DNA of 64,000 nucleotides. Origin: Aeromonas simiae (GTDB lineage: Bacteria > Pseudomonadota > Gammaproteobacteria > Enterobacterales > Aeromonadaceae). The stretch covers positions 1 through 64,000 of the forward strand of contig NZ_CDBY01000033.1 of the NCBI RefSeq assembly GCF_000820125.1, read 5' to 3'. Below, in pieces: positions 38,878 through 47,681 of the stretch. Every line of letters begins with the position of its first letter. The stretch's first letter is position 1. Position numbers and translations under genes: made by a program. Below the pieces are notes generated by a model. The model did not search any database and had not been told where the DNA came from. It saw only the letters and a program-made list of their open reading frames with translations.

Positions 38878-40089
38878 ATGCTCGAACTCGGAAGTCGCCC
38901 CTGGTGGCGCGCCACCCTGGCCCTCGGCCTCGGCTCGTTTCTGGTCTTTCTCAATCTCTATCAGGCCCATCCCCTGCTGCCTTTGCTCACCGATCAGTTC
39001 GGCGTCTCGGCCTTGCTGGCCGGCGGCGCCCTCTCGGCCTGCACTGCCGGGTTGGCCGTTGGGCTAATACCGGCCGCGCGGCTGGCCGATCGCCTGGGGC
39101 GGCGCCACGTCATGCTCGGCGGCCTGCTTGGCGCCATCCTTTTTTCTCCCCTTGTCGCCCTGTGCAGTCACTTCGAGGCGCTGCTACTGCTGCGCTTTAT
39201 GCAGGGGTTGCTGCTGGCAGGCCTGCCGGCCACGGCGATCGCCTATATGGGGGAGGAGTTCAGTAAGCGGGGATTGATGAGCGCGGTCGGCATCTACATC
39301 GCCGCCAACTCACTCGGCGGTATTGCAGGAAGGGTGGTCGCCGGTCTGTTTGCCGGCTGGCAAGGAAACTGGCAGGCAGCATTCTGGGGGATCGGACTGC
39401 TCAGCCTGCTGCTACTGCCGCTGGTCATGTGGCTGCTGCCAAGGCAGCAGGGATTTGTCCCCAGTCAGCCTCGGCGCGGCGAGCTAGTCAGTGCGCTGCG
39501 GCTGCACCTTGGCTCCCCGCTGCTGGTCGGCGCCTATCTTATCGGTGGGATCAACTTCATGGTGTTCCTGAACCAGTTCAGTTACCTCACCTTCTTGTTG
39601 AGCCATGCCCCCTTCTCACTGCCGGCCCAGTGGCTAGGGTTGCTGTTTCTCACCTACCTGCCGGGCACCCTCGCCTCTTCCTTAAGCGGACGGTTGGGAC
39701 AACGGCTGGGCACGGCCCACGCCATGACCCTCGGCATCCTCATCATGATAGGCGGCGCCCTGCTGCTGCTCGGTGGTACGCTGATGATGATCCTGAGCGG
39801 GCTGATGGTCGCGAGTTTTGGGTTTTTCCTGACCCACGCCAGCGCCAGCAGCTGGGTCGGCCAGCATGTGCAGAGCCACAGAGCGATCGCCTCGTCCCTT
39901 TACCTCATCGCCTACTATCTGGGCGCCAGCGTCGGCGGCGTCTACCTGCACCCCTTCTGGGAGGCAGGAAAAGTCATGGGGATGGTGATGGGCGTCTTGC
40001 TTGGGTTGCTCACCACCATGGCCATCAGCCTCTGGCTGGGCCGGAGTGAGCGCGCGAGGCGAGCCGGCCCAAGATGTTGTCAGCGCTGA
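38878..40089 (+). CDS. MFS transporter, YnfM-like
   Basis: 403-residue major facilitator protein with about 12 membrane helices. Motif A between helices 2 and 3 (ARLADRLGRRHVMLGG) is well conserved, and the sequence resembles E. coli YnfM-type permeases (LNLYQAHPLLPLLTDQFGVS; GLPATAIAYMGEEF; ASSLYLIAYYLGASVGG). These are drug/arabinose-type exporters of uncertain substrate. The ATG at 38878 has GGGAG eight bases upstream; the extension to 38830 has no ribosome site and carries the promoter region. Its last 10 bases overlap the convergent yecM gene. Confidence 0.86.
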   Translation: MLELGSRPWWRATLALGLGSFLVFLNLYQAHPLLPLLTDQFGVSALLAGGALSACTAGLAVGLIPAARLADRLGRRHVMLGGLLGAILFSPLVALCSHFEALLLLRFMQGLLLAGLPATAIAYMGEEFSKRGLMSAVGIYIAANSLGGIAGRVVAGLFAGWQGNWQAAFWGIGLLSLLLLPLVMWLLPRQQGFVPSQPRRGELVSALRLHLGSPLLVGAYLIGGINFMVFLNQFSYLTFLLSHAPFSLPAQWLGLLFLTYLPGTLASSLSGRLGQRLGTAHAMTLGILIMIGGALLLLGGTLMMILSGLMVASFGFFLTHASASSWVGQHVQSHRAIASSLYLIAYYLGASVGGVYLHPFWEAGKVMGMVMGVLLGLLTTMAISLWLGRSERARRAGPRCCQR

Positions 40090-40628
40090 GGTTCATGCCA
40101 GAGGTCGGCAGGCACGGGGATCACCGCCCCTGTCGCTTTTTCCTCGGCGATCACCGCCTCCAGAGGGCGCAAATGAAACTTCACCTGCCCGCCGGCAAGC
40201 GGTAGCGCCACGTCGGGGTTGCGGCCATCAAGCTGGTTGTCAGTGCGAAATGCCAGCTGAGGATGCGCCGCGACCAAGGTGCTCAGCGAAGGCACCACCA
40301 ACTCGATATGCTCAAGCCCCGCCTGATGGCTGCGGCCCGGTTTGGGAGCGGCCAACTCGATGCAGGGCACCGCATGTCGTGCCAGCTGCACCGGCTGATG
40401 ATAGCGAAAGGTGGCGATCGGCCTTCCTCCTATCATCCCCTCGACCAGCAGCTCGCCAGCCTGCGCCAGCGCAGTGCGTAAGCGCAGATACTCCTCCCGG
40501 CTGGCGGCGCGGTAGCAGAGGTGGTCGACAGGATGGGAGATATCGATCCCCAGTTCAGCCAACTGACCAAGCAGCGAAGAAACAAAAGGGGCCTGCGGCC
40601 CCAGTAGTGTGTCCAACGGATGAACCAT
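40080..40628 (-). CDS. yecM: YecM family VOC-fold protein
   Basis: 182-residue member of the YecM family (E. coli 188), a vicinal-oxygen-chelate fold protein. Recognisable blocks: VDHLCYRAASREEYLRLRTAL, GELLVEGMIGGRPIATF, GLEHIELVVPS and GQVKFHLRPLEAVIAEE. Metal-ligand-like histidines and glutamate are retained, but no activity is established for the family. It lies three bases downstream of the membrane-anchored protein gene, so the two form an operon. Confidence 0.87.
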   Translation of the reverse strand: MVHPLDTLLGPQAPFVSSLLGQLAELGIDISHPVDHLCYRAASREEYLRLRTALAQAGELLVEGMIGGRPIATFRYHQPVQLARHAVPCIELAAPKPGRSHQAGLEHIELVVPSLSTLVAAHPQLAFRTDNQLDGRNPDVALPLAGGQVKFHLRPLEAVIAEEKATGAVIPVPADLWHEPQR

Positions 40629-40631
40629 GAG

Positions 40632-41399
40632 TTACCACTTTTTCTTGGGTTGAAACAACATATCCAGCTCGTCGGCTTCCTTGTCCTTAATATTTTGCAG
40701 CTCTTTCTGGCTCTCACTTTGCAGCCGATGATCGAGTTCAGCCAGCCCCTGGCGCAGATCCTCTTCGCGGGCGATAAGGTAGGCATCCTTGTCGCTCACG
40801 TTGCCAAGCACCGCCAGCCCCTTGGCGAGCAGCTGCCGGCAAGAGCCAAACTGATTGCTGTTCATCGCCTCGCGAGCCCGTTGCAACAGGTTGGCAATAT
40901 TGACTTTGAGCAGCATCAACTCGAGGCGGCGATCCTCGTGGGCAAAGCCCTGCGGATCGATCTTTCCCTTGTTGTGTTCCACCCGCAACACGGCCCGCAT
41001 CTTCTTGATGGTCTGCAACATCTGGATCGCCTGGCGATCCGACTCGGGGGGACGGAAACTGCCGTCATCGGGTGAGCGGTAATTCTCCTGAACGCTGGCG
41101 ATCTGCGCCTGGGCATCCTGGATTCGCTGCTTGATCTGGACATGCCCTGGCGAGGCCTGGGCGATGGCACGATAGGCATCGAGGATGCGGTGTTGCAGTA
41201 TCAGTACCAGTGACTTGGAAAAAGGCAGCAGATTGACATTGAGCAGCACTGCCTCAGCCTCGTCGGCAATCGACTTGTAGCGGGCCACGGTGGCGCGCCG
41301 ATCAGATGCCACTTTTTGCTTGTACTGCTGCATCACGTTATAGGCGATCACTAAAAACAGCAGCGCGCCTATCGACAGCAGCACCAAGGTCAAAATCAT
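40632..41399 (-). CDS. membrane-anchored helical protein of unknown function
   Basis: 255 residues: one N-terminal membrane helix (LTLVLLSIGALLFLVIAYNV) followed by a charged, Gln-rich, mostly helical cytoplasmic part with likely coiled coils (about 20-50, 90-130, 165-245), ending in the basic tail FQPKKKW. No enzymatic motif seen. Related proteins occur in Vibrio and Shewanella, sometimes labelled DNA repair proteins on no evidence I can see. In an operon with yecM. Confidence 0.75.
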   Translation of the reverse strand: MILTLVLLSIGALLFLVIAYNVMQQYKQKVASDRRATVARYKSIADEAEAVLLNVNLLPFSKSLVLILQHRILDAYRAIAQASPGHVQIKQRIQDAQAQIASVQENYRSPDDGSFRPPESDRQAIQMLQTIKKMRAVLRVEHNKGKIDPQGFAHEDRRLELMLLKVNIANLLQRAREAMNSNQFGSCRQLLAKGLAVLGNVSDKDAYLIAREEDLRQGLAELDHRLQSESQKELQNIKDKEADELDMLFQPKKKW

Positions 41400-41507
41400 G
41401 GCATCCCTCGCTCAATTCAAGCCCAGTCGTGTGATCCTACATCAAGCAGCAGCCTTGTGACAGCCTGCCTGTTGCTATGCATCGGCATCAATAGAGGCTT
41501 TCTGAAG

Positions 41508-42233
41508 CTACTTGAGTAAAAAACCCTGCCGCTGCAATGCCGCCAGCATGAAGGGCCGGGCCTCTTTGCCGAGGATGGCGCGGATTTGGCCACTCCAGGT
41601 CACGCTCTTCTGATTGCTGCTGCGCCCTTGATAGTAGGTGTGCATGGTGTCGTCATAGGCCGCCAGCAACGCACTGTCCACCTCTGCCGGATAGTGGTTC
41701 TCATGCACCACCAGCGCGCGCGGCAGGCGTGGCTTGCGCTCCGGGATCTGGGCCGGGTGGCCAAGGCACAGCCCAAACAGCGGAAAGACCCCGACAGGCA
41801 GGGAGAGCGCCTCCACCACCTTATCGGGGTGGTTGCGCAATCCGCCTATGTATACACCGCCCAGCCCCATCGATTCGGCCGCCAACAGGGCGTTTTGCGC
41901 CATCAGCGCCCCATCGATGGCCCCGATCAGCAGTTGTTCGGTAAAGCCGGTCATGGCATCGGGGGCCACCGCCAGATGGCGGCGATAATCGGCGCAAAAG
42001 ACCAAGAATTCGGCCGCTTCGGCCACATAGGCCTGCTGGCCCGCATACTCGGCTAACCGCTCGCGCAGCCCGGGCTCCGTAACGCGGATGATGCTGTTGG
42101 CCTGCAAAAAACTGGAGCTGGAGGCCGCTTGGGCACTGGCCAAAATGGCGTCAAGCTGCTTCGCCGTGATGGGCTCAGATGTGAAGCTACGAATGGAGCG
42201 ATGGTTCAAAATCAGATCGACAACGGAATTCAT
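41508..42233 (-). CDS. nfsA: oxygen-insensitive NADPH nitroreductase NfsA
   Basis: FMN-dependent two-electron reductase of nitroaromatics and quinones using NADPH. 241 residues (E. coli NfsA 240) and closely similar: LILNHRSIRSFTSEPI (FMN phosphate site), ASSSSFLQANSIIRVT, AAEFLVFCADYRRHL, MGLGGVYIGGLRNHP and PLFGLCLGHPA. The ATG at 42233 follows AAGGAGG by six bases; an in-frame extension to 42260 is rejected. Monocistronic. Confidence 0.95.
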   Translation of the reverse strand: MNSVVDLILNHRSIRSFTSEPITAKQLDAILASAQAASSSSFLQANSIIRVTEPGLRERLAEYAGQQAYVAEAAEFLVFCADYRRHLAVAPDAMTGFTEQLLIGAIDGALMAQNALLAAESMGLGGVYIGGLRNHPDKVVEALSLPVGVFPLFGLCLGHPAQIPERKPRLPRALVVHENHYPAEVDSALLAAYDDTMHTYYQGRSSNQKSVTWSGQIRAILGKEARPFMLAALQRQGFLLK

Positions 42234-42614
42234 TGATCCCTCCTTGCGTGAAGGGCTCACTCTAAACCAAAAGCCGGGGGAGGCACAGCCTTCCCCTTGC
42301 GCATCAGGGCGCCGGATAGGTTGGCGGCGCCCGCAACCCGAGCGGCAACCTCAAGGCCCCCAAGCGCGGTAGGGGCGGACCAGAAAAGTGGGCGAAGAGG
42401 GCAAAAAGCAACTTAATAAAGCGCGAAGTACCAATACCGGTGCGCTTCACATGGCCCAGTCAGTCAAGCACCAGAGGAAAAACGCGGCTCGGGCAGCTTG
42501 CATCTCCCTCTATTCGGAAAGGGGCCAGAAGTATTAAACCTGGGTTGATAGCACATCCCCCACACGGCGAGATCTGCTATCCACATCCCACCATCAGGGC
42601 AACATCGGCAGACA
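42234..42614. other. non-coding gap between nfsA and the GGDEF-EAL gene
   Basis: About 380 bases with no convincing gene. One hairpin (GGGGGAGGC-ACA-GCCTTCCCC, 42275-42295, one G-T pair) lies near the nfsA start, possibly in its leader. Nothing else is recognised. Confidence 0.5.
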
Positions 42615-44624
42615 TCATGAGCGCTTAGCCAGCGTAAAGCTTCCTATGCTGCTGTCGATGACAAAACCACTCAGCTCGAGATCCGCTGCCGCCATCGGCC
42701 GGCTGGTCAGATAGCCTTGAATGCGGTGACAGCCTTGCTGACGCAGCGCCGTCAGCTCTTCTTCGGTTTCCACCCCTTCGGCGATGAGATCGATCCCCAG
42801 GCTCGATGCCATGGCGACGGTGGCGCGGATCACCGGCAGGTTGAACCCGACCACGAAGGAGCGGTCGAGTTTGATCTCGTTAATCGGCAGCCGGTTGAGG
42901 TAAGCCAGCGACGAATAGCCGGTACCAAAATCATCGATGGAGATGCGGATCCCCAGCTGGCCCAACGCCTCAAGCACCTGGCTCGAGCCGCGAACATCCA
43001 GCATCAGCACCGTCTCGGTCAGCTCCAAGGTGAGCAGATGGGGGGCGATGGCATGGGCCGCCAACTGCTGCGCCACCCAGGCCGGCAGCTCGGCGGTGAT
43101 CTGCATGCCCGACAAGTTCACGGCCAGCGGCACCTCAATACCGAGGCGCTCGCGCCACCTTGCCTGCTGGAAGAGCGCGCTGCACAGCACCCAGGCGCCA
43201 ATGTCACGGATCAGCCCCATCTCCTCGGCCAGCGGGATAAACTCGGCCGGCGACACCTGGCCGAGTACCGGATTGTGCCAACGCAGCAGCACCTCACAGC
43301 TGTCGATGATGCCCCGCGCCAGATCCACCTTGGGCTGATAGACCAGCGACAGCTCACCGCGCCCGATGGCCTTGGCCAGAAACTGCTTGAGAGTCAGCTT
43401 GCGGTGCAGCTCCTGCTGCATGCTGGGGGTAAAACGCTGCCACAGGAAACGCCCCATGTGCTTGGCCTGATACATGGCCATGTCGGCCCGGGTGATGAGG
43501 TTGTCGCCATCATCGGCGTCGTCGGGATAGATGGCGATACCAATGCTGCCACCAATGCTCACCTCGGGCAGGCCACTGAGCACGAATGGCTTGACCATCT
43601 GGGACAGCATCTGGTCGGCAAATTGCTCGGCCCGCTCGCTGCCCTGCTGCAAGGGCACCAGGGCAGTAAACTCATCGCCGCCGAGGCGAAACAGCTCCAC
43701 ATCGCGCGGGCAAATCTCTTTGAGGCGGCTGGCCACCCGCTCTAGCAGGCGATCCCCGGCGCGGTGGCCAAAGTTGTCATTGATGAGCTTGAAGTTGTCG
43801 AGATCCATAAACAGCATGGCAAAGCGGGAGCCCATGCTGCAGTTGACCTCGAGGGATTTCATCAGGCCGTAGCGATTGAGCAGGCCGGTCATCGAGTCGT
43901 GGCGGGCCAGGTGGCGGTGTTCGAGCTCCTCGAGCTTGCGATCCGTAATGTCACGCAGGGTCAACAGGATCTGGCCCTGCTGGGGCACATGACGAAACTG
44001 GTACTGGAACCAGCGCCTCCCCTTGAGGGTATTGCCCTCCCCCTCGCAGACCACCTCCTCCTGAGCGCGCAGCCGCTGATAGAAGGGCTCATCGGCCCCC
44101 TCAAACAGCTGCGCCAACTGGGTGATCTGCGCGCCAAAACAGTGATGGAAATAGCTATTGCCGCTGACCAGCCGCCCCGCGCCGTCAAACAGGCAGGCTA
44201 TCGTGTCTCCCCGCACCATGGCGGCCCCATGATAGAAGCTGTCGGCATCGAGCATCGCCTCACAGATCATCATCATCCTGCCGCTGGTCTCGATACCGGA
44301 GAGGCGCAGATAAACCTGCTTTTTGATGCCGCGTGGCGAGAGGCTCCACCACTCGCTGAAGCTGCGGCCGGCCCGGAACTCGTCGAGATAGCGCTGCAAC
44401 AACAGATCCACCGCGGGGGCCATCTCTTGCGCAAAATCGCGCTGGCGTAGCTCCTCGAGCGAATGGGCCTCCCACAGAGAGAAGGAGGCATGATTGGCCC
44501 AGAAGATACGGTGCTGCTGAATGTCATAAATCCAGACGGGGGTGTGCAGCAGATTGAGCGAGGCGAGGCCCCTTTCCTGTAGCGGCATTGGGTGGATCAC
44601 ACGAAACGGTGTCATATGACACAT
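42615..44624 (-). CDS. PAS-GGDEF-EAL cyclic-di-GMP signalling protein
   Basis: Up to 669 residues, cytoplasmic (no membrane helix). Two PAS-like regions (about 20-125 and 130-225, ending RDITDRKLEELEHRHLARHD) feed a GGDEF domain (about 230-400) with intact GGDEF in FRLGGDEFTAL; no clear RxxD inhibitory site precedes it. The EAL domain (about 410-655) reads EVL in place of EAL, but the key acidic and metal residues appear retained (NLSGMQ, LELTET, DDFGTGYSS, KLDRSF, AEGVET). Either or both activities are possible. Start uncertain: a perfect palindrome overlaps the first ATGs, and ATG 44588 (MPLQERG) is a good alternative. Confidence 0.88.
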   Translation of the reverse strand: MCHMTPFRVIHPMPLQERGLASLNLLHTPVWIYDIQQHRIFWANHASFSLWEAHSLEELRQRDFAQEMAPAVDLLLQRYLDEFRAGRSFSEWWSLSPRGIKKQVYLRLSGIETSGRMMMICEAMLDADSFYHGAAMVRGDTIACLFDGAGRLVSGNSYFHHCFGAQITQLAQLFEGADEPFYQRLRAQEEVVCEGEGNTLKGRRWFQYQFRHVPQQGQILLTLRDITDRKLEELEHRHLARHDSMTGLLNRYGLMKSLEVNCSMGSRFAMLFMDLDNFKLINDNFGHRAGDRLLERVASRLKEICPRDVELFRLGGDEFTALVPLQQGSERAEQFADQMLSQMVKPFVLSGLPEVSIGGSIGIAIYPDDADDGDNLITRADMAMYQAKHMGRFLWQRFTPSMQQELHRKLTLKQFLAKAIGRGELSLVYQPKVDLARGIIDSCEVLLRWHNPVLGQVSPAEFIPLAEEMGLIRDIGAWVLCSALFQQARWRERLGIEVPLAVNLSGMQITAELPAWVAQQLAAHAIAPHLLTLELTETVLMLDVRGSSQVLEALGQLGIRISIDDFGTGYSSLAYLNRLPINEIKLDRSFVVGFNLPVIRATVAMASSLGIDLIAEGVETEEELTALRQQGCHRIQGYLTSRPMAAADLELSGFVIDSSIGSFTLAKRS
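44609..44622. promoter_or_regulatory. perfect 14-base palindrome at the start of the GGDEF-EAL gene
   Basis: GTGTCATATGACAC reads identically on both strands and sits at the annotated start codon, next to CATAAT, which could be a -10 element. It may be an operator, in which case translation starts further in at 44588. Confidence 0.5.
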
Positions 44625-45249
44625 TATGGGTCAGGCCGACATCCCAGGCTCACGCCCTCCGCTGCCGACGGTGGTCACACTCTAGTCTGTCCGATAAAAC
44701 CAGGAAAAAGACCCGTAAGAGGCCACAAGCTACCCAGTTCCACCGGTAAAGAGAACGCTATCCCTTTGATGTTAATCGGATCAGTAATTAGTAGTATCAT
44801 GATTTTTATACTTTTTTTATTTTCACTACAACCATCATGACCACGCACAAGTGAGGGAGCGGTCACCGCTGAGCCGCGCCAATCCAGACACGAGTGAGCC
44901 TAAGCGAGGGCTCACTCGTGTCGCCACTGCTTATCCTGTCACCACCACCATGGGGCCAGGGAGGTGAAAACGCGCCAAGATCCCGTGCTCTGGGCCACAA
45001 GGGATGCACGCAGGTCTTGAACACTCCTTCGCCGATCTCTAGGCATTTGCCCACCCGGCAACGACAGTTTTCTTCGTTAGCGCCTGTGTCACGCTATCTT
45101 GACTCAGCCAATGGCACCTTATTTCCGCCCCTCTGCCCCAGCACGGCCGCCAAGAGCCAAGGCAGATCAATTAAAACTCGCTTAATAGTTGCCAAGCCCG
45201 GAGCATCCCCCTAGATTCGACCCTTTGGTGCATTTGATTGCGGTTGCCC
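44625..45249. other. 625-base AT-rich non-coding divergent region
   Basis: No gene could be supported between the GGDEF-EAL gene and the LysR gene. Part of it (about 44740-44840) is far more AT-rich than its surroundings. The only clear structure is the 14-base inverted repeat at 44887-44922. Confidence 0.5.
44887..44922. repeat. 14-base perfect inverted repeat
   Basis: GACACGAGTGAGCC (44887-44900) and GGCTCACTCGTGTC (44909-44922) pair exactly around the 8-base loop TAAGCGAG. No T-tract on either side. The position is deep in a non-coding region, far from start codons. Confidence 0.7.
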
Positions 45250-46143
45250 ATGAAACACCTCGAAGAGTTCTATCTGTTTGTCAAAGTCATCCAGGAAGGG
45301 GGCTTTTCGCACGCGGCGGCGGCACTGGACATGCCCACCGCCACCATCAGCCGACGCATCACCCAGCTCGAGGAGCACCTCGGCTATCCCCTACTGCAAC
45401 GCACAACCCGCAAACTGCGCCTGACCGACGAAGGGCTGCGTTACTACCAACGCATGTGCAGGCCACTGCAGGAGCTGGAGCAGGCCACCGGCGAAATCCG
45501 AGGAGAGGGACAGGATCTCTGCGGCCTCATCAAGATTGCCTCCCCCATCTCGGTCTCCAATACCCTGCTCATCGAGCTGCTGGCCGATTTTAGCCGGGCC
45601 TATCCGCGCATCCGCTTCGAGCTGGAGCAGACCAACGACCATCACCGCCTGTTTGACGCCGAGTGGGATCTGGTGCTGTTCAACGGCGACCTGCCCAAGC
45701 AGGTGCCACACGCCCAGTTGTTGGGCCAGATTGACTATGCCCTGTATGCCTCCCCGCTCTACCTCCAGCAATTTGGTACCCCCAACCACCCCGGCCAGCT
45801 CGCTGAGCATGCCCTTATCTACTGCTGGCCCTACTCCAGCTGGCAACTGCGCAAACGCGATGGGGAGCACGCCGAAGTCGTCCAGCCTGGCCGCTTATCG
45901 GTGAATCAGTCACCCGCCGCAGTACTGGCAGCCTGTAATCATCTCGGCATCGTCAATGTGCCGCGCCACTCGGCCATGCCCCAACTGCGCAGCGGCCAGC
46001 TGGTGCCGGTACTGCCCGACTGGCAGGCCGGCCAGCGTGACTTCCAGTTGCTGGTCAATAACCCGGCCTTCATCCCGCTGCGGGTCACCCTGCTGGTCGA
46101 TTTCATCAAGCGCCACCTGCGGCAATACAGCACAACCCAGTGA
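45250..46143 (+). CDS. LysR-family regulator
   Basis: 297-residue LysR protein. HTH about 1-60 (LEEFYLFVKVIQEGGFSHAAAAL, TATISRRITQLEEHLGYPLLQRTTR) and a substrate domain from about 88 (CGLIKIASPISVSNTLLIELLADF) of the type seen in AaeR/YhcS-like regulators. The ATG at 45250 fits; an in-frame ATG at 45238 is also possible, neither with a strong ribosome site. Not next to an obvious target: upstream is a long non-coding region and downstream a signalling pair. Confidence 0.85.
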   Translation: MKHLEEFYLFVKVIQEGGFSHAAAALDMPTATISRRITQLEEHLGYPLLQRTTRKLRLTDEGLRYYQRMCRPLQELEQATGEIRGEGQDLCGLIKIASPISVSNTLLIELLADFSRAYPRIRFELEQTNDHHRLFDAEWDLVLFNGDLPKQVPHAQLLGQIDYALYASPLYLQQFGTPNHPGQLAEHALIYCWPYSSWQLRKRDGEHAEVVQPGRLSVNQSPAAVLAACNHLGIVNVPRHSAMPQLRSGQLVPVLPDWQAGQRDFQLLVNNPAFIPLRVTLLVDFIKRHLRQYSTTQ

Positions 46144-46209
46144 GCCGAGGTTGCAGCGACCCCGCCACTGGCCACACTATAGGAACATGTCAGGCTGCCA
46201 GGGATAACC

Positions 46210-47199
46210 ATGAACGTATTGATCTGTGACGATTCTGCCTTTGCCCGTAAGCAGCTGGCCCGCGCCCTGCCAGCCGGCTGGCCGGTGACCCTGCACCAGG
46301 CGACCAATGGCCTGGAGGGGGTGGAGCAGGTGCTGATGGGCCACGGGGATCTGCTGTTTCTCGATCTCACCATGCCCGAACTCGATGGTTACGGCGTCCT
46401 TGAGACCCTCAAGCGCGAGGGGATCCGCAGCAAGGTGATCGTGGTCTCGGGTGACATCCAGCCCGAGGCCTACCAGAAGGTGATGAACCTCGGCGCCATC
46501 GACTTCATCAAAAAACCCGCCAGCGGCGAACAGATCGTCGCCCTGCTCGAGCGCCACGGCCTGTGGCGCACCGATGAGGCCAGCACTGACCTGGCCCCCG
46601 CCATGACGCTGACGGTCGAGGCGCGCGATGTCTATCAGGAGCTGGCCAACGTGGCCATGGGGCAGGCGGCGGATCTGCTGGCCCGCCTGCTCGACGCCTT
46701 TGTCGTGCTGCCCATCCCCAACGTCAACGTGCTTGAGGTTTCCGAGCTGCACATGGCCCTCAACGCCGCCGCCAAGCAAGAGACCCTGTCGGCGGTGTGC
46801 CAGGGCTTCATCGGCGCCGGCATCGCCGGGGAGGCGCTGCTGCTGTTCCACGACTCGAGCTTTGCCGATCTAGCCCGGCTGATGAAGTTTGAAGGGGAGC
46901 TCGACCGACGTGCCGAGCTCGAACTGCTGATGGACACCGCCAACGTGCTGATCGGCGCCTTTTTGCGCGGTTATGCCAACCAGCTCGACACCCCCTTCAG
47001 CCAGGGGCATCCGGTGGTGCTCGGCCAGCACAGGCCCATCGAGGCGTTGATCCAGACCAACCAGAGCCGCTGGCGGCGCACCCTGGCCATCGAGATCAAC
47101 TACCGGGTGGAGGGGTATGCGGTGCAGTGTGACCTGCTGCTGCTGTTTACCGAAGATTCGATTGCCACCATGAACAACAAGATCATGCACATGCTGTAG
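46210..47199 (+). CDS. response regulator fused to a CheC/CheX-like phosphatase domain
   Basis: 329 residues. N-terminal CheY-like receiver (1-120): acidic pocket in ICDDSAF, phospho-acceptor Asp in LLFLDLTMPELDGYG, Thr/Ser in VVVSGD, Lys in FIKKPAS. The C-terminal part (about 140-325) has a CheC-type motif at its start (YQELANVAMGQAADLLARLL; CheC family ExxN..GN-like) and a second related segment (ELELLMDTANVLIGAFLRGYA), as in CheC phosphatases that dephosphorylate CheY-P. A receiver carrying its own phosphatase module is likely self-limiting or acts on other regulators (inference). Nine bases before the PAS gene. Confidence 0.85.
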   Translation: MNVLICDDSAFARKQLARALPAGWPVTLHQATNGLEGVEQVLMGHGDLLFLDLTMPELDGYGVLETLKREGIRSKVIVVSGDIQPEAYQKVMNLGAIDFIKKPASGEQIVALLERHGLWRTDEASTDLAPAMTLTVEARDVYQELANVAMGQAADLLARLLDAFVVLPIPNVNVLEVSELHMALNAAAKQETLSAVCQGFIGAGIAGEALLLFHDSSFADLARLMKFEGELDRRAELELLMDTANVLIGAFLRGYANQLDTPFSQGHPVVLGQHRPIEALIQTNQSRWRRTLAIEINYRVEGYAVQCDLLLLFTEDSIATMNNKIMHML

Positions 47200-47207
47200 G
47201 AGTTCTC

Positions 47208-47633
47208 ATGGAGATCCGCGAGTTTCACTGGTTGATGAACATAATCCAGAACCTGGACGTCGGGCTGGTGATCCTCGACACCGACTACCGCATCCGGGTA
47301 TGGAATGGCTTCATGGAGAGCCACAGCGGTCGCCTCACCCATGAGGTACAGGGGGGCTCGCTCTTTGAGTTGTTCCCCGAGGTCGACCGCAAGTGGTTCG
47401 AGCGCAAGGCCAACATGGTGTTCAAGCTCAACAACCGCGCCTTCAGCACCTGGGAGCAAAAACCCTATCTGCTGCGTTTTTCCAATTACCGCCCCATCAC
47501 AGGCGCGGCGCCGCACATGTACCAAAATCTCACCCTGGTGCCGCTCGCCGACTTCGACGGCGAGGTGACCCATATCGCCATCATGATCTACGACGTCACC
47601 GACGAAGCCATGCTGGCCTGCGGCAAACAGTAA
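47208..47633 (+). CDS. stand-alone PAS-domain protein
   Basis: 141 residues, essentially one PAS fold: WLMNIIQNLDVGLVILDTDYRIRVWNGFMESHSG is the classical PAS opening, followed by a helical F-alpha region (LFELFPEVDRKWFERKANMVFKLNNRA, split) and a beta-sheet end (TLVPLADFDGEVTHIAIMIYDVTDEAML). No output domain, so it presumably senses a small ligand or redox state and passes the signal by contact, most likely with the co-transcribed CheY-CheC protein. Followed by a terminator. Confidence 0.85.
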   Translation: MEIREFHWLMNIIQNLDVGLVILDTDYRIRVWNGFMESHSGRLTHEVQGGSLFELFPEVDRKWFERKANMVFKLNNRAFSTWEQKPYLLRFSNYRPITGAAPHMYQNLTLVPLADFDGEVTHIAIMIYDVTDEAMLACGKQ

Positions 47634-47661
47634 GGGCGCCTTCGGCGCCCTCTTCGTTTCT
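47634..47661 (+). terminator. terminator of the CheY-CheC/PAS operon
   Basis: GGGCGCC, TTC loop, GGCGCCC and TCTTCGTTTCT, immediately after the PAS gene stop. Confidence 0.75.
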
Positions 47662-47681
47662 GCACGTTGCAGCCGGCTGGC

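Noticed and set aside
43150-43400. EAL domain inactive because of EVL in place of EAL
   Set aside because: The catalytic Glu is kept and the other metal and base residues look present, so inactivity cannot be claimed.
44592-44840. small gene in the non-coding region before the LysR gene
   Set aside because: Starts inside the palindrome region, has no ribosome site and its product has no coherent composition.
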